From: Fodinibacter sp963695175
GTDB lineage: Bacteria; Actinomycetota; Actinomycetes; Actinomycetales; Dermatophilaceae
Length of the DNA stretch: 64,000 nucleotides
Direction of reading: 5' to 3'
NCBI GenBank assembly: GCA_963695175.1
Contig: CAVOGG010000009.1
Location: 1 to 64,000, forward strand
Shown: in pieces, positions 16,888 through 24,801 of the stretch
Layout: every line of letters begins with the position of its first letter
Position numbering within the stretch: the first letter of the stretch is position 1
Notes under the pieces: model-generated
Databases searched by the model: none
The model's input: only the letters and a program-made list of their open reading frames with translations
What the model was told of the DNA's origin: nothing
Position numbers and translations under genes: made by a program

Positions 16888-17888
16888 AGCAGGTCGACGT
16901 CGCGGACCTCGCCGCCGGGGTGCGCGCGGGCTCGCGCCAGCACCTGGCGCGCTCGATCACCCTGCTGGAGTCCTCGCGCGCCGACCACCGCGAGCAGGGC
17001 GCCGAGCTGCTGACCTCGATCGCCGACGCCACCGGGGGCGCCGTTCGGGTCGGCATCAGCGGTGTTCCCGGCGCCGGCAAGTCGACCTTCATCAACGCGA
17101 TGGGATGCCGGCTGGTCGAGCGGGGCAACCGGGTCGCGGTCGTCGCGGTCGACCCCACCTCCCGGCGCACCGGGGGCTCGATCCTCGGTGACCGCACCCG
17201 GATGGCCGACCTCGCCGCCAGCGAGGCCGCCTTCATCCGGCCCAGCCCGTCGGGCAGCCAGCTCGGTGGAGTGGCCCGGGCCACCCGCGAGTCGATGCTC
17301 GTGCTCGAGGCGGCCGGCTACGACGTCGTCATCGTCGAGACGGTCGGGGTCGGCCAGAACGAGATCGCCGTCTCCGAGATGGTCGACACCTTCCTGCTGC
17401 TGACCCTGGCCGGCGCCGGCGACCAGCTGCAGGGGATCAAGCGCGGCATCCTCGAGCTCGCCGACGTCATCGCGGTCAACAAGGCCGACGGCGACGGTGA
17501 GGGGCCGGCCCGCGTCGCGGCCCGCGAGCTCGCCGGCGCCATGCGGCTGATGATGCCGGGGCCCTCGACGCGTCGCCCGCCGGTGCTGACCTGCTCCTCG
17601 CTCACCGGCGCCGGGCTCGACGAGGTGTGGTCGGCCGTGCTGGAGCACCGCGAACACCTGGCGGCCGAGGGCTCGCTCGAGGTGCGACGGGCCCGGCAGC
17701 AGCAGGACTGGATGTGGGCCATGGTCGACGCCCACCTGCACGACGCGGTGCGCGACGCGACCGGGGTTCGGGCCGAGCGCGCCGCGATAGAGCACGCCGT
17801 GCGGGCGGGGGAGCTCAGTGCCGTCGACGGCACCGCCCGCATCCTCGACCTGTACGTCGCCGACCTGCGCGGACCCACCGACCACTGA
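16884..17888 (+). CDS. meaB: Methylmalonyl-CoA mutase-associated GTPase MeaB
   Basis: MeaB is the G3E-family GTPase chaperone that protects and reactivates the B12-dependent mutase. The GTG at 16884 overlaps the mutB stop (GTGA) and gives 334 residues. Motifs seen are Walker A G-V-P-G-A-G-K-S-T, D-P-T-S-R-R-T-G-G-S-I-L-G-D, E-T-V-G-V-G-Q-N-E, and the guanine motif N-K-A-D. The C-terminal helical part is present, so the gene is complete. Its position directly after mutAB fits the role. Confidence 0.96.
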   Translation: MKQVDVADLAAGVRAGSRQHLARSITLLESSRADHREQGAELLTSIADATGGAVRVGISGVPGAGKSTFINAMGCRLVERGNRVAVVAVDPTSRRTGGSILGDRTRMADLAASEAAFIRPSPSGSQLGGVARATRESMLVLEAAGYDVVIVETVGVGQNEIAVSEMVDTFLLLTLAGAGDQLQGIKRGILELADVIAVNKADGDGEGPARVAARELAGAMRLMMPGPSTRRPPVLTCSSLTGAGLDEVWSAVLEHREHLAAEGSLEVRRARQQQDWMWAMVDAHLHDAVRDATGVRAERAAIEHAVRAGELSAVDGTARILDLYVADLRGPTDH

Positions 17889-18109
17889 GTGCGGCCGGCT
17901 CGACCACGGTCGGGTGGACGAACGGCTGAGGCTCCTGTGACCGAAGGGACGGTTTCTCGGGGTTCAAGCCGCCGGCGTGTCGCGCCCGCAGGATGATGCG
18001 AACACGCCCGACAATGGCCCGCCCCTCTCGCCCTTGGGGTCACCACCGGTCTCGCCCCCGGTTGTCGAGCGCTGTACATCGAGTCCCCTGCAACCTCGAG
18101 GAGCACAGC

Positions 18110-18805
18110 GTGCGTTCATCCAACCCTGCCCTGCGGGCGACAGCAGTCGTCGCCATCCTGGCAGCACTCGCGGCCGGTACGGCCACCACGGCTCAGGCCG
18201 GCAAGACGTCCAAGGGAAAGCCCGGCGGCGGCATCGTCACCACTACGACCACGACCACGACCACCACCACGACCGCCCTGTCGGCATCGGCCATCAAGTC
18301 GGTCCACGACTCGGTCTGCCAGGCCGTCGCCGAGTACACCTCGTGCGCCGGCCTGAGCATCACGGTCGCCGACGCCGGCGCCACCGGCTGGACCGCCAAC
18401 TCGTCGCCGGGCAACCGTACGACCTCCTACAACTCGTACTACGCGATGTCGAGCGCCAACTGGGCGCAGACGGTCTCGCACGAGATCGGCGGCCACCACG
18501 ACGCCTGGAACGAGCTGGTCGCCAAGGTCGGCACGGCCCAGGCGTGGACCGACTACTACGACCTGGACTACTTCGGCAAGCTCTGGGCCGAGGGCCGCTA
18601 CAAGGCCGTCGTGGGCACGGCTCGCACCTTCACCCTCAGTGAGGGCAAGGAGCTCTACCTCGACTGCGTCGGTCCGGTGGCCCACGGCTACCCGGGCAAC
18701 TACCTCACCAACCGCGGCGTCACCGGCACCACCGCCCAGACGACGTTCTGCCAGGGTGCGGCCACCGTCATGTCTGACGCGATCAGCAAGGTCCGTCCCG
18801 CCTGA
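18110..18805 (+). CDS. Secreted protein with Thr12 linker and HE-x3-HH motif
   Basis: I do not recognise a named family. The GTG at 18110 follows GAGGAG and gives 231 residues. A signal peptide is clear (positive start, hydrophobic core to about residue 25, A-Q-A cleavage site). A run of 12 threonines follows at 18239-18274, then a globular part with four cysteines (two likely disulphides). It contains S-H-E-I-G-G-H-H-D-A-W, which resembles a zinc-protease HExxH with one extra residue, so metal binding is possible but unproven. It stands alone between meaB and infA, with a strong terminator after it. Confidence 0.75.
   Translation: MRSSNPALRATAVVAILAALAAGTATTAQAGKTSKGKPGGGIVTTTTTTTTTTTTALSASAIKSVHDSVCQAVAEYTSCAGLSITVADAGATGWTANSSPGNRTTSYNSYYAMSSANWAQTVSHEIGGHHDAWNELVAKVGTAQAWTDYYDLDYFGKLWAEGRYKAVVGTARTFTLSEGKELYLDCVGPVAHGYPGNYLTNRGVTGTTAQTTFCQGAATVMSDAISKVRPA
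18239..18274 (+). repeat. 12-codon threonine run
   Basis: Twelve consecutive ACN threonine codons (mostly ACC/ACG) form a low-complexity linker just after the signal peptide. It is likely extended and possibly glycosylated, and prone to slippage in replication or sequencing. Confidence 0.85.
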
Positions 18806-18828
18806 CCCGCAGATCCACCGGTGACACG

Positions 18829-18865
18829 ACGACCGGGCCGGCACTCTCGCTGCCGGCCCGGTCGT
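18829..18865 (+). terminator. Terminator after the Thr-rich secreted protein gene
   Basis: ACGACCGGGCCGGCA (18829-18843) pairs perfectly with 18851-18865 around a 7-nt loop, 24 bp past the stop codon, isolating this gene from infA. Confidence 0.8.
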
Positions 18866-18930
18866 GTGTGTCCGTCGGGCGGGCGGCGTCGCCCACGACC
18901 GCCGATTTCGTGCTCAGGGCACGCCTCCCG

Positions 18931-18936
18931 TAGTAT
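18931..18936 (+). promoter_or_regulatory. Candidate -10 of the infA promoter
   Basis: TAGTAT is the best -10-like hexamer between the preceding terminator and infA. The -35 (TTCGTG at 18907, 18 bp away) is weak. It would leave a 5' leader of about 115 nt. Confidence 0.4.
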
Positions 18937-19056
18937 TGAACGTCGGTCACGTGTGCGTCCCTCGCATGGGTGTGTCCCTGCGTGAGCAGCACGGGGCCGA
19001 TTTCCATGGGCGGCTCGACTCCACGAAAGAGCCACCCAACGGCGGATTGAGAGGGT

Positions 19057-19278
19057 ATGGCCAAGAAGGACGGCGTCATCGAGATCGAGGGCACGATCGT
19101 CGAGGCACTCCCGAACGCGATGTTCCGGGTAGAGCTCACGAACGGTCACAAGGTCCTCGCGCACATCTCCGGGAAGATGCGCCAGCACTACATCCGGATC
19201 CTCCCTGAGGACCGCGTGGTGGTGGAGCTCAGCCCTTACGACCTGACCCGCGGCCGCATCGTCTTCCGCTACCGCTAG
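19057..19278 (+). CDS. infA: Translation initiation factor IF-1
   Basis: IF-1 occupies the 30S A site during initiation. The 73-residue product starts MAKKDGVIEIEGTIVEALPN and ends R-G-R-I-V-F-R-Y-R, a single OB-fold domain of standard length. GAGAGGG lies just upstream. It heads the alpha-operon-like block, and rpmJ follows 43 bp later. Confidence 0.98.
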   Translation: MAKKDGVIEIEGTIVEALPNAMFRVELTNGHKVLAHISGKMRQHYIRILPEDRVVVELSPYDLTRGRIVFRYR

Positions 19279-19321
19279 AACACCGCTAGAACACAGTCAT
19301 CGACGAGACAGCAAAGGCGAC

Positions 19322-19435
19322 ATGAAGGTTCAGCCGAGCGTCAAGAAGATCTGTGACAAGTGCAAGGTGATCCGCCGCAACGGGCGAGTCATGGTGATCT
19401 GCGAGAACCTGCGCCACAAGCAGCGCCAGGGCTGA
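19322..19435 (+). CDS. rpmJ: 50S ribosomal protein L36
   Basis: This is a 37-residue zinc-ribbon protein of the large subunit: MKVQPSVKKICDKC, then C-E-N and R-H-K-Q-R-Q-G. The ligands C-x2-C-x12-C-x4-H identify the Zn-binding (C+) form. It is too short for most ORF cut-offs but certain by sequence and by position between infA and rpsM. Confidence 0.97.
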   Translation: MKVQPSVKKICDKCKVIRRNGRVMVICENLRHKQRQG

Positions 19436-19665
19436 CGCGAGTCAGACGCAGCACCGCCCCTCACCGGGCCGCACGGGTCCACAGGACTTCGAGCACACGC
19501 ACAAGTGAATGCAGCACGCAGCACCCGACCCCCGACGGGTCACCTGGATGTCGCAGGTGGGCGCGGGACGTCACCCTCGGCCCGGAGGCCGAGGACCGGA
19601 CCAGGATGGGCCGGACCGGTGTTTGCTCCAGACCTCCGGAACCACAGATAAGGAACCATCCTCAG

Positions 19666-20043
19666 ATGGCACGTCTTGTTGGAGTGGACCTCCCGCGCGA
19701 GAAGCGCGTCGAGGTCGCACTGACCTACATCTTCGGAGTCGGTCGGACCAGCGCGAGCAAGGCCCTCGCGGCAACCGGGGTCAACCCGGACACCCGCGTC
19801 AAGGACCTCGGCGACGAGGAGCTCGTCTCCCTGCGCGACTGGATCGAGGACAACCTCAAGGTCGAGGGAGACCTGCGCCGCGAGGTGCAGGCGGACATCC
19901 GCCGCAAGGTGGAGATCGGCTCGTACGAGGGCATCCGCCACCGTCGCGGCCTCCCGGTGCGCGGTCAGCGCACCAAGACCAACGCGCGCACCCGCAAGGG
20001 CCCCAAGCGCACCGTGGCCGGCAAGAAGAAGGCCGGTAAGTGA
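19666..20043 (+). CDS. rpsM: 30S ribosomal protein S13
   Basis: S13 (uS13) is a head protein forming intersubunit bridge B1. The ATG at 19666 gives 125 residues: M-A-R-L-V-G-V-D-L-P-R, the helix-two-turn-helix A-L-T-Y-I-F-G-V-G, and the C-terminal R-G-L-P-V-R-G-Q-R-T-K-T-N-A-R-T. A longer in-frame reading upstream lacks family similarity. The 230-bp gap before it holds small hairpins (for example CCTCGGCC...GGCCGAGG near 19576-19596) but no gene. Confidence 0.98.
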   Translation: MARLVGVDLPREKRVEVALTYIFGVGRTSASKALAATGVNPDTRVKDLGDEELVSLRDWIEDNLKVEGDLRREVQADIRRKVEIGSYEGIRHRRGLPVRGQRTKTNARTRKGPKRTVAGKKKAGK

Positions 20044-20102
20044 CCTGCGCCCCGCGCGCGTCACTGCCTCCGCTTCCGAAGAACTCGTAGGAAAGAGAAC
20101 AC

Positions 20103-20507
20103 ATGCCTCCCAAGGGCCGTACCGCGGGCGCCAAGAAGGTGCGCCGCAAGGAGAAGAAGAACGTCGCTGTGGGCCAGGCCCACATCAAGAGCACGTTCAA
20201 CAACACGATCATCTCGATCACCGACCCCGCCGGGGCCGTCATCGCCTGGGCCTCTGCCGGCCAGGTGGGCTTCAAGGGTTCGCGCAAGTCCACGCCGTTC
20301 GCCGCGCAGACCGCCGCCGAGGCCGCTGCACGCCGTGCCATGGAGCACGGGATGCGCAAGGTGGACGTCTTCGTCAAGGGCCCGGGTTCCGGTCGTGAGA
20401 CCGCCATCCGTTCCCTGACCGCCGCCGGCCTCGAGGTCGGTTCGATCCAGGACGTCACCCCGAGCCCGCACAACGGTGTTCGCCCGCCCAAGCGCCGCCG
20501 CGTCTGA
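20103..20507 (+). CDS. rpsK: 30S ribosomal protein S11
   Basis: S11 (uS11) lines the platform near the E site. The 134-residue product has a basic N terminus, H-I-K-S-T-F-N-N-T-I-I-S-I-T-D, G-S-R-K-S-T-P-F-A-A-Q and the end P-H-N-G-V-R-P-P-K-R-R-R-V, all family hallmarks. GGAAAGAG lies 6 bp before the ATG. Confidence 0.98.
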   Translation: MPPKGRTAGAKKVRRKEKKNVAVGQAHIKSTFNNTIISITDPAGAVIAWASAGQVGFKGSRKSTPFAAQTAAEAAARRAMEHGMRKVDVFVKGPGSGRETAIRSLTAAGLEVGSIQDVTPSPHNGVRPPKRRRV

Positions 20508-20542
20508 GCGCCACGAGACTTCGCGAAAGGTAAGAGAGAGCA

Positions 20543-21151
20543 ATGGCCCGTTACACCGGACCCATCACCAAGAAGTCGCGCCGACTCAAGACCGACCTCG
20601 TCGGTGGCGACAAGAACTTCGACCTCCGTCCCTTCCCGCCCGGCCAGCACGGCCGTCGGCGGATCCAGGAGAAGGAGTACCTCACCCAGCTGCAGGAGAA
20701 GCAGAAGGCCCGCTTCACCTACGGCGTCATGGAGAAGCAGTTCCGCCGGTACTACAAGGAGGCGGCCAACCGCCCCGGCAAGACCGGTGAGAACATCCTG
20801 ACGATCCTCGAGTCCCGTCTCGACAACGTCGTCTACCGCGCCGGCCTGGCCCGCACCCGCCGCATGTCCCGCCAGCTCGTGACCCACGGTCACTTCCTGG
20901 TCAACGGGGTGCGCGTCGACGTGCCGTCCTACCGGGTCGAGCAGTACGACATCATCACCGTCCGCAAGCAGTCCGTCGAGACCCTCCCGCTCCAGCTGGC
21001 GCGCGAGACCTTCGGCGACCGTCCGATCCCGGCCTGGATGCAGGTCGTGCCGGGCAGCCTGCAGATCCTCATCCACCAGCTGCCGACCCGGGCCCAGATC
21101 GACACGGTCCTGGCGGAGCAGCTGATCGTCGAGTTCTACTCCAAGAACTGA
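20543..21151 (+). CDS. rpsD: 30S ribosomal protein S4 (zinc-free form)
   Basis: S4 (uS4) is a primary 16S rRNA binder and assembly nucleator. It has 202 residues. The N-terminal domain lacks the four Cys of the zinc form and has P-F-P-P-G-Q-H-G-R-R-R. The S4 RNA-binding domain follows (E-S-R-L-D-N-V-V-Y-R, then the G-H-F-L-V-N-G-V-R-V-D region). It lies between rpsK and rpoA. Confidence 0.98.
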   Translation: MARYTGPITKKSRRLKTDLVGGDKNFDLRPFPPGQHGRRRIQEKEYLTQLQEKQKARFTYGVMEKQFRRYYKEAANRPGKTGENILTILESRLDNVVYRAGLARTRRMSRQLVTHGHFLVNGVRVDVPSYRVEQYDIITVRKQSVETLPLQLARETFGDRPIPAWMQVVPGSLQILIHQLPTRAQIDTVLAEQLIVEFYSKN

Positions 21152-21165
21152 CGTTCGCGCCGGAT

Positions 21166-21191
21166 GCCGTCCGCTCACCCGAGCGGACGGC
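21166..21191 (+). terminator. Small hairpin between rpsD and rpoA
   Basis: GCCGTCCGCT pairs perfectly with AGCGGACGGC around a 6-nt loop, 14 bp past the rpsD stop. It may attenuate transcription into rpoA or process the mRNA. Confidence 0.5.
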
Positions 21192-21300
21192 GCCCGGCGA
21201 GCGGTCCGCACCACGTACAGAGGTGGGGCGGACACCGGGCCACGCACCCGGCATTCACGAGGCGTCATATGGCGGTCGCCCGTGGGAAGGAAGAACCACC

Positions 21301-22335
21301 GTGCTCATCGCACAGCGTCCCGTCCTCTCCGAGGACGTCCTCTCCGAGTCCCGGAGCCGTTTCGTCATCGAGCCGCTCGAGCCTGGCTTCGGCTACACGC
21401 TCGGCAACTCGATGCGTCGCACCCTGCTCTCGAGCATCCCGGGTGCGGCCGTGACCAGCATCCGCATCGACGGCGTGCTCCACGAGTTCTCCACGATCCC
21501 CGGGGTCAAGGAGGACGTCACCGAGATCATCCTGAACATCAAGGGCCTGGTCGTCTCCAGCGAGCACGACGAGCCCGTCGTGATGTACCTGCGCAAGCAG
21601 GGCTCCGGCCCGGTCACCGCGGCCGACATCGCCCCGCCGGCCGGCGTCGAGATCCACAACCCGGGTCTGCACATCGCGACGCTCAACGACAAGGGCACCG
21701 TCGAGATGGAGCTGACCGTCGAGCGTGGCCGTGGCTACGTGTCGGCGCAGCAGAACAAGTCCGGCGACCAGGAGATCGGCCGCATCCCGGTCGACTCCAT
21801 CTACAGCCCGGTGCTGACCGTGACCTACAAGGTCGAGGCCACCCGTGTCGAGCAGCGCACCGACTTCGACCGCCTCGTGGTCGACGTCGAGACCAAGAAC
21901 TCGATGGCTCCCCGTGACGCGCTCGCGTCCGCCGGCAAGACCCTCGTCGAGCTGTTCGGCCTGGCCCGTGAGCTCAACGTCGAGGCCGAGGGCATCGACA
22001 TGGGCCCGTCGCCGACCGACGCCGCGCTCGCCGCGGACCTCGCCCTGCCGATCGAGGACCTCGACCTCACCGTCCGGTCCTACAACTGCCTCAAGCGCGA
22101 GGGCATCCACACCGTGGGTGAGCTCGTGGGTCGCAGCGAGGCCGACCTGCTCGACATCCGCAACTTCGGTGCGAAGTCGATCGACGAGGTCAAGGCCAAG
22201 CTCTCCGGCATGGGCCTGGCCCTCAAGGACAGCCCTCCCGGCTTCGACCCGAGCCTCATCGCGGACCGCTACGACGACTTCACCTTCGGAGAGGGCGAGG
22301 ACGACGCGGCGTACGCCGAGGACGAGCAGCTCTGA
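21301..22335 (+). CDS. rpoA: RNA polymerase subunit alpha
   Basis: RpoA is the assembly platform of RNA polymerase, and its C-terminal domain binds UP elements and activators. The GTG at 21301 follows GGAAGGA and gives 344 residues. The N-terminal domain shows F-V-I-E-P-L-E-P-G-F-G-Y-T-L-G-N-S-M-R-R-T-L-L. The C-terminal domain carries L-K-R-E-G-I-H-T-V-G-E-L and R-N-F-G-A-K-S-I-D-E-V. The end is acidic. It sits in canonical position before rplQ. Confidence 0.98.
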   Translation: MLIAQRPVLSEDVLSESRSRFVIEPLEPGFGYTLGNSMRRTLLSSIPGAAVTSIRIDGVLHEFSTIPGVKEDVTEIILNIKGLVVSSEHDEPVVMYLRKQGSGPVTAADIAPPAGVEIHNPGLHIATLNDKGTVEMELTVERGRGYVSAQQNKSGDQEIGRIPVDSIYSPVLTVTYKVEATRVEQRTDFDRLVVDVETKNSMAPRDALASAGKTLVELFGLARELNVEAEGIDMGPSPTDAALAADLALPIEDLDLTVRSYNCLKREGIHTVGELVGRSEADLLDIRNFGAKSIDEVKAKLSGMGLALKDSPPGFDPSLIADRYDDFTFGEGEDDAAYAEDEQL

Positions 22336-22372
22336 CCAACGCCTCCAGGCCACCTAACCAAGGAGAACAGCA

Positions 22373-23119
22373 ATGCCCACCCCCACGAAGGGTCCCCGTC
22401 TCGGAGGCGGTCCCGCTCACGAGCGGCTCATCCTGGCGAACCTTGCGACCTCGCTCTTCGAGCACGACTCCATCACCACCACGGAGGCCAAGGCCAAGCG
22501 CCTGCGCCCCCTGGCCGAGCGCCTCATCACCTTCGCGAAGCGCGGTGACCTGCACGCCCGTCGCCGGGTGATGACGGTCATCCGCGACAAGGGTGTCGTA
22601 CACCGTCTCTTCGTCGAGATCGGGCCCGACATGGCCGAGCGCAACGGCGGCTACACCCGCATCACGAAGATCGGTCCCCGCAAGGGCGACAACGCCCCCA
22701 TGGCGGTCATCGAGCTCGTCCGCGAGCCCGTCGCCAAGAAGGCCACCGTCAAGGAGGCCGAGGGCGCGACCAAGCGTGCGGCCAAGGACGACGCGGCCAA
22801 GCGCAAGGCTGCCCAGGACGAGGCCAAGGCGGCTGCCGCCGAGACCAAGGCCGACGAGGACGAGGCGAAGGCCGCCGACACCGAGGAGCCGACCGCGGTC
22901 GAGCTGCCGGCCGGTGCCGTCGCCGCGACCGAGGACGGCGCGACCCCCGAGGGCTTCACCGTCAAGGGCAACGCCGACTCCGGGAAGTACCACGTCGAGG
23001 GTTCGCAGTGGTACGACCAGACGATCGCCGAGTTCTGGTTCGCGGACGCCGAGGCTGCCGAGGCCGCAGGCTTCGAGCCGGCCGGTGGCCCCGCCAAGCA
23101 GGTCGAGGACGAGGCCTGA
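22373..23119 (+). CDS. rplQ: 50S ribosomal protein L17 with long C-terminal extension
   Basis: L17 (bL17) surrounds the tunnel exit. The core (M-P-T-P-T-K-G-P-R-L-G-G, H-E-R-L-I-L-A-N-L, then G-G-Y-T-R-I-T-K-I) takes about 120 residues, the E. coli length. Here the protein is 248 residues. A Lys/Ala/Glu helical linker (about residues 122-175) leads to a domain at 22904-23086 that is 69% identical to the L4 tail. AAGGAG lies 7 bp before the ATG. A strong terminator follows. Confidence 0.97.
   Translation: MPTPTKGPRLGGGPAHERLILANLATSLFEHDSITTTEAKAKRLRPLAERLITFAKRGDLHARRRVMTVIRDKGVVHRLFVEIGPDMAERNGGYTRITKIGPRKGDNAPMAVIELVREPVAKKATVKEAEGATKRAAKDDAAKRKAAQDEAKAAAAETKADEDEAKAADTEEPTAVELPAGAVAATEDGATPEGFTVKGNADSGKYHVEGSQWYDQTIAEFWFADAEAAEAAGFEPAGGPAKQVEDEA
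22904..23086 (+). other. C-terminal accessory domain of L17, shared with L4
   Basis: This 61-residue domain aligns gap-free with 298-480 (42 identities), including the block T-V-K-G-N-A-D-S-G and the W-Y/Q-T/A-E/W-F/A-G-F positions. Both host proteins line the peptide tunnel, but the role of the tail is not known to me. Confidence 0.8.
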
Positions 23120-23142
23120 GCCCCGTCTGATCCGCAGGTCGT

Positions 23143-23179
23143 GAACGGCCCCCCTCCCCGCGCGGGAGGGGGGCCGTTC
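23143..23179 (+). terminator. Strong terminator of the alpha operon
   Basis: The 16-bp perfect stem 23143-23158 / 23164-23179 (GAACGGCCCCCCTCCC and its complement) closes a 5-nt loop, 24 bp past the rplQ stop. A second, weaker hairpin (GGGTGCC...GGCACCC) follows near 23211-23237. Confidence 0.9.
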
Positions 23180-23256
23180 CGCGTGCGCGACCAGGATGCC
23201 GCGCGGACCTGGGTGCCCGGGAAGCCACCTCGGCACCCGACTCAGGGAGCCGGCAC

Positions 23257-23262
23257 TACGCT
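23257..23262 (+). promoter_or_regulatory. -10 element for leaderless truA
   Basis: TACGCT lies 6 bp before the truA GTG with no Shine-Dalgarno in between, consistent with a leaderless transcript that starts after the rplQ terminator. Confidence 0.5.
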
Positions 23263-23268
23263 GGCGCG

Positions 23269-24111
23269 GTGACGCTGCGGATCCGGATCGACCTGTCCTA
23301 CGACGGGACCGCGTTCTCCGGGTGGGCTGCCCAGCCCGGCCGACGCACCGTCGAGGACACCCTCAGCGATGCCCTGACGACCATCCTGCGCAGCCCGACA
23401 CCGGTACGCCTGGTCGTCGCCGGCCGCACCGATGCCGGGGTGCATGCCCGCGGCCAGGTGTGCCACGCGGACGTCGACCCCGCGGGCTGGGGGAAGGTGC
23501 GCGACCGCTCGGGTCGCTCGCCCGAGGATGCCGCCGCGACCCGGCTGCGCGGCATCCTCCCGGCTGACCTGACGGTCCGGCGGGTCAGCCTGGCCCCGGA
23601 GGGTTTCGACGCGCGCTTCTCCGCGCTGCGGCGACGCTACCTCTACCGGATCTGCGACGACCCGGCCACCCTGGACCCGCTGCGCCGGCACGACACGGTG
23701 CTGGTGCGTGGGCCGCTCGACGTCGAGGGCATGGACCGGGCGGCGCGCAGCCTGCTCGGCCTGCACGACTTCGCGGCCTTCTGCAAGCGCCGCCAGGGCG
23801 CCACCACCGTGCGCACCCTGCTCGACCACCGATGGGACCGCGCGCCCGACGGCACGGTCGAGGCCACCGTGGTCGCCGACGCGTTCTGCCACAGCATGGT
23901 CCGGGCCCTCGTCGGGGCGGTCGTGCCGGTGGGCGAGGGGCGCCTCGAGGCCGACGTGCCGCGGGCGGTCCTGGAGGGTGGGGTGCGCGACTCCCGGGTG
24001 CGGGTGATGCCGCCGCACGGGCTCTCGCTCGAGCAGGTCACCTACCCCCCGGACGACGAGCTCGCGGCGCGCGCCGCCGAGTCCCGGGTGAGGCGGGTGC
24101 TGCCGGGCTGA
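23269..24111 (+). CDS. truA: tRNA pseudouridine(38-40) synthase TruA
   Basis: TruA isomerises U38-U40 in tRNA anticodon stems. It has 280 residues from GTG 23269. The catalytic aspartate sits in A-G-R-T-D-A-G-V-H-A-R-G-Q. F-S-A-L-R-R-R-Y-L-Y-R-I, F-C-K-R-R-Q-G and A-D-A-F-C-H-S-M-V-R are also conserved. rplQ-truA is the usual order, but here a terminator and a separate promoter split the two. Confidence 0.95.
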   Translation: MTLRIRIDLSYDGTAFSGWAAQPGRRTVEDTLSDALTTILRSPTPVRLVVAGRTDAGVHARGQVCHADVDPAGWGKVRDRSGRSPEDAAATRLRGILPADLTVRRVSLAPEGFDARFSALRRRYLYRICDDPATLDPLRRHDTVLVRGPLDVEGMDRAARSLLGLHDFAAFCKRRQGATTVRTLLDHRWDRAPDGTVEATVVADAFCHSMVRALVGAVVPVGEGRLEADVPRAVLEGGVRDSRVRVMPPHGLSLEQVTYPPDDELAARAAESRVRRVLPG

Positions 24112-24216
24112 GCGGCGCGTCGTGGTCCCCAACTCCCGGGTCGGGGCCCCCGTGGGGGAGCATGGAGCGATCGCCGGTGGGAGCAACCCGCCGGCCGCGT
24201 CCCGGGAGAGGTGCAC

Positions 24217-24738
24217 ATGTCGGCCGATGACGACGAGTGGGCGAGCTCGGTCGGCGAACGGATGCGGATCTTCAACCGCGACGAGGAGGCCACGGCATCC
24301 GCCATCTACGGCATCATCGTCAGCGCGGCCGTGATGTCGGCGTCGCACGCCGAGAAGGCCTACACGATGATCGTCGCGGTGGTCGTCACCCTGACCATCT
24401 ACTGGGGTGCCGAACGGTACTCCCGGGTCGTGGCCGAACGCATCCACGAGGGGCACCGCCCGAGCTGGACGACCGTGCGCCACCAGCTGACCCACGGGTG
24501 GGAGCTGGTGAGCGCGTCCGCCCTGCCGCTCATCACGCTCGCCGTCCTGACCGTCTTCGGTGCTGACCTCAGCACCGCGGTGCTCGGGGCGCTGACCTGC
24601 AGCACGCTGCTGCTGTGCGTGGCGGGCTGGGCGATCGGGCGGGGCGGCCGGCTGTCGACGGGGGAGCGGGTCGCGTCGACCCTGGTCGCCGGCATGTTCG
24701 GGCTCTTCTTCGTCCTGCTCAAGACCTTCCTGCACTGA
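24217..24738 (+). CDS. Small integral membrane protein of unknown function
   Basis: No family is recognised. The ATG at 24217 lies 8 bp after GGGAGAG; a GTG at 24211 is too close to it. The 173-residue product has a polar N terminus (about 25 residues), then four hydrophobic stretches (about residues 27-42, 47-62, 98-115, 118-135) and a last one near the C terminus ending K-T-F-L-H. It lies alone between truA and the ABC-F gene. Confidence 0.7.
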   Translation: MSADDDEWASSVGERMRIFNRDEEATASAIYGIIVSAAVMSASHAEKAYTMIVAVVVTLTIYWGAERYSRVVAERIHEGHRPSWTTVRHQLTHGWELVSASALPLITLAVLTVFGADLSTAVLGALTCSTLLLCVAGWAIGRGGRLSTGERVASTLVAGMFGLFFVLLKTFLH

Positions 24739-24801
24739 GCCGCGAGGCCCGCGCGGAATCTCGGGTGAGTTCGTCGCCCGGGTCGGGGACACTGGTGCCT
24801 C

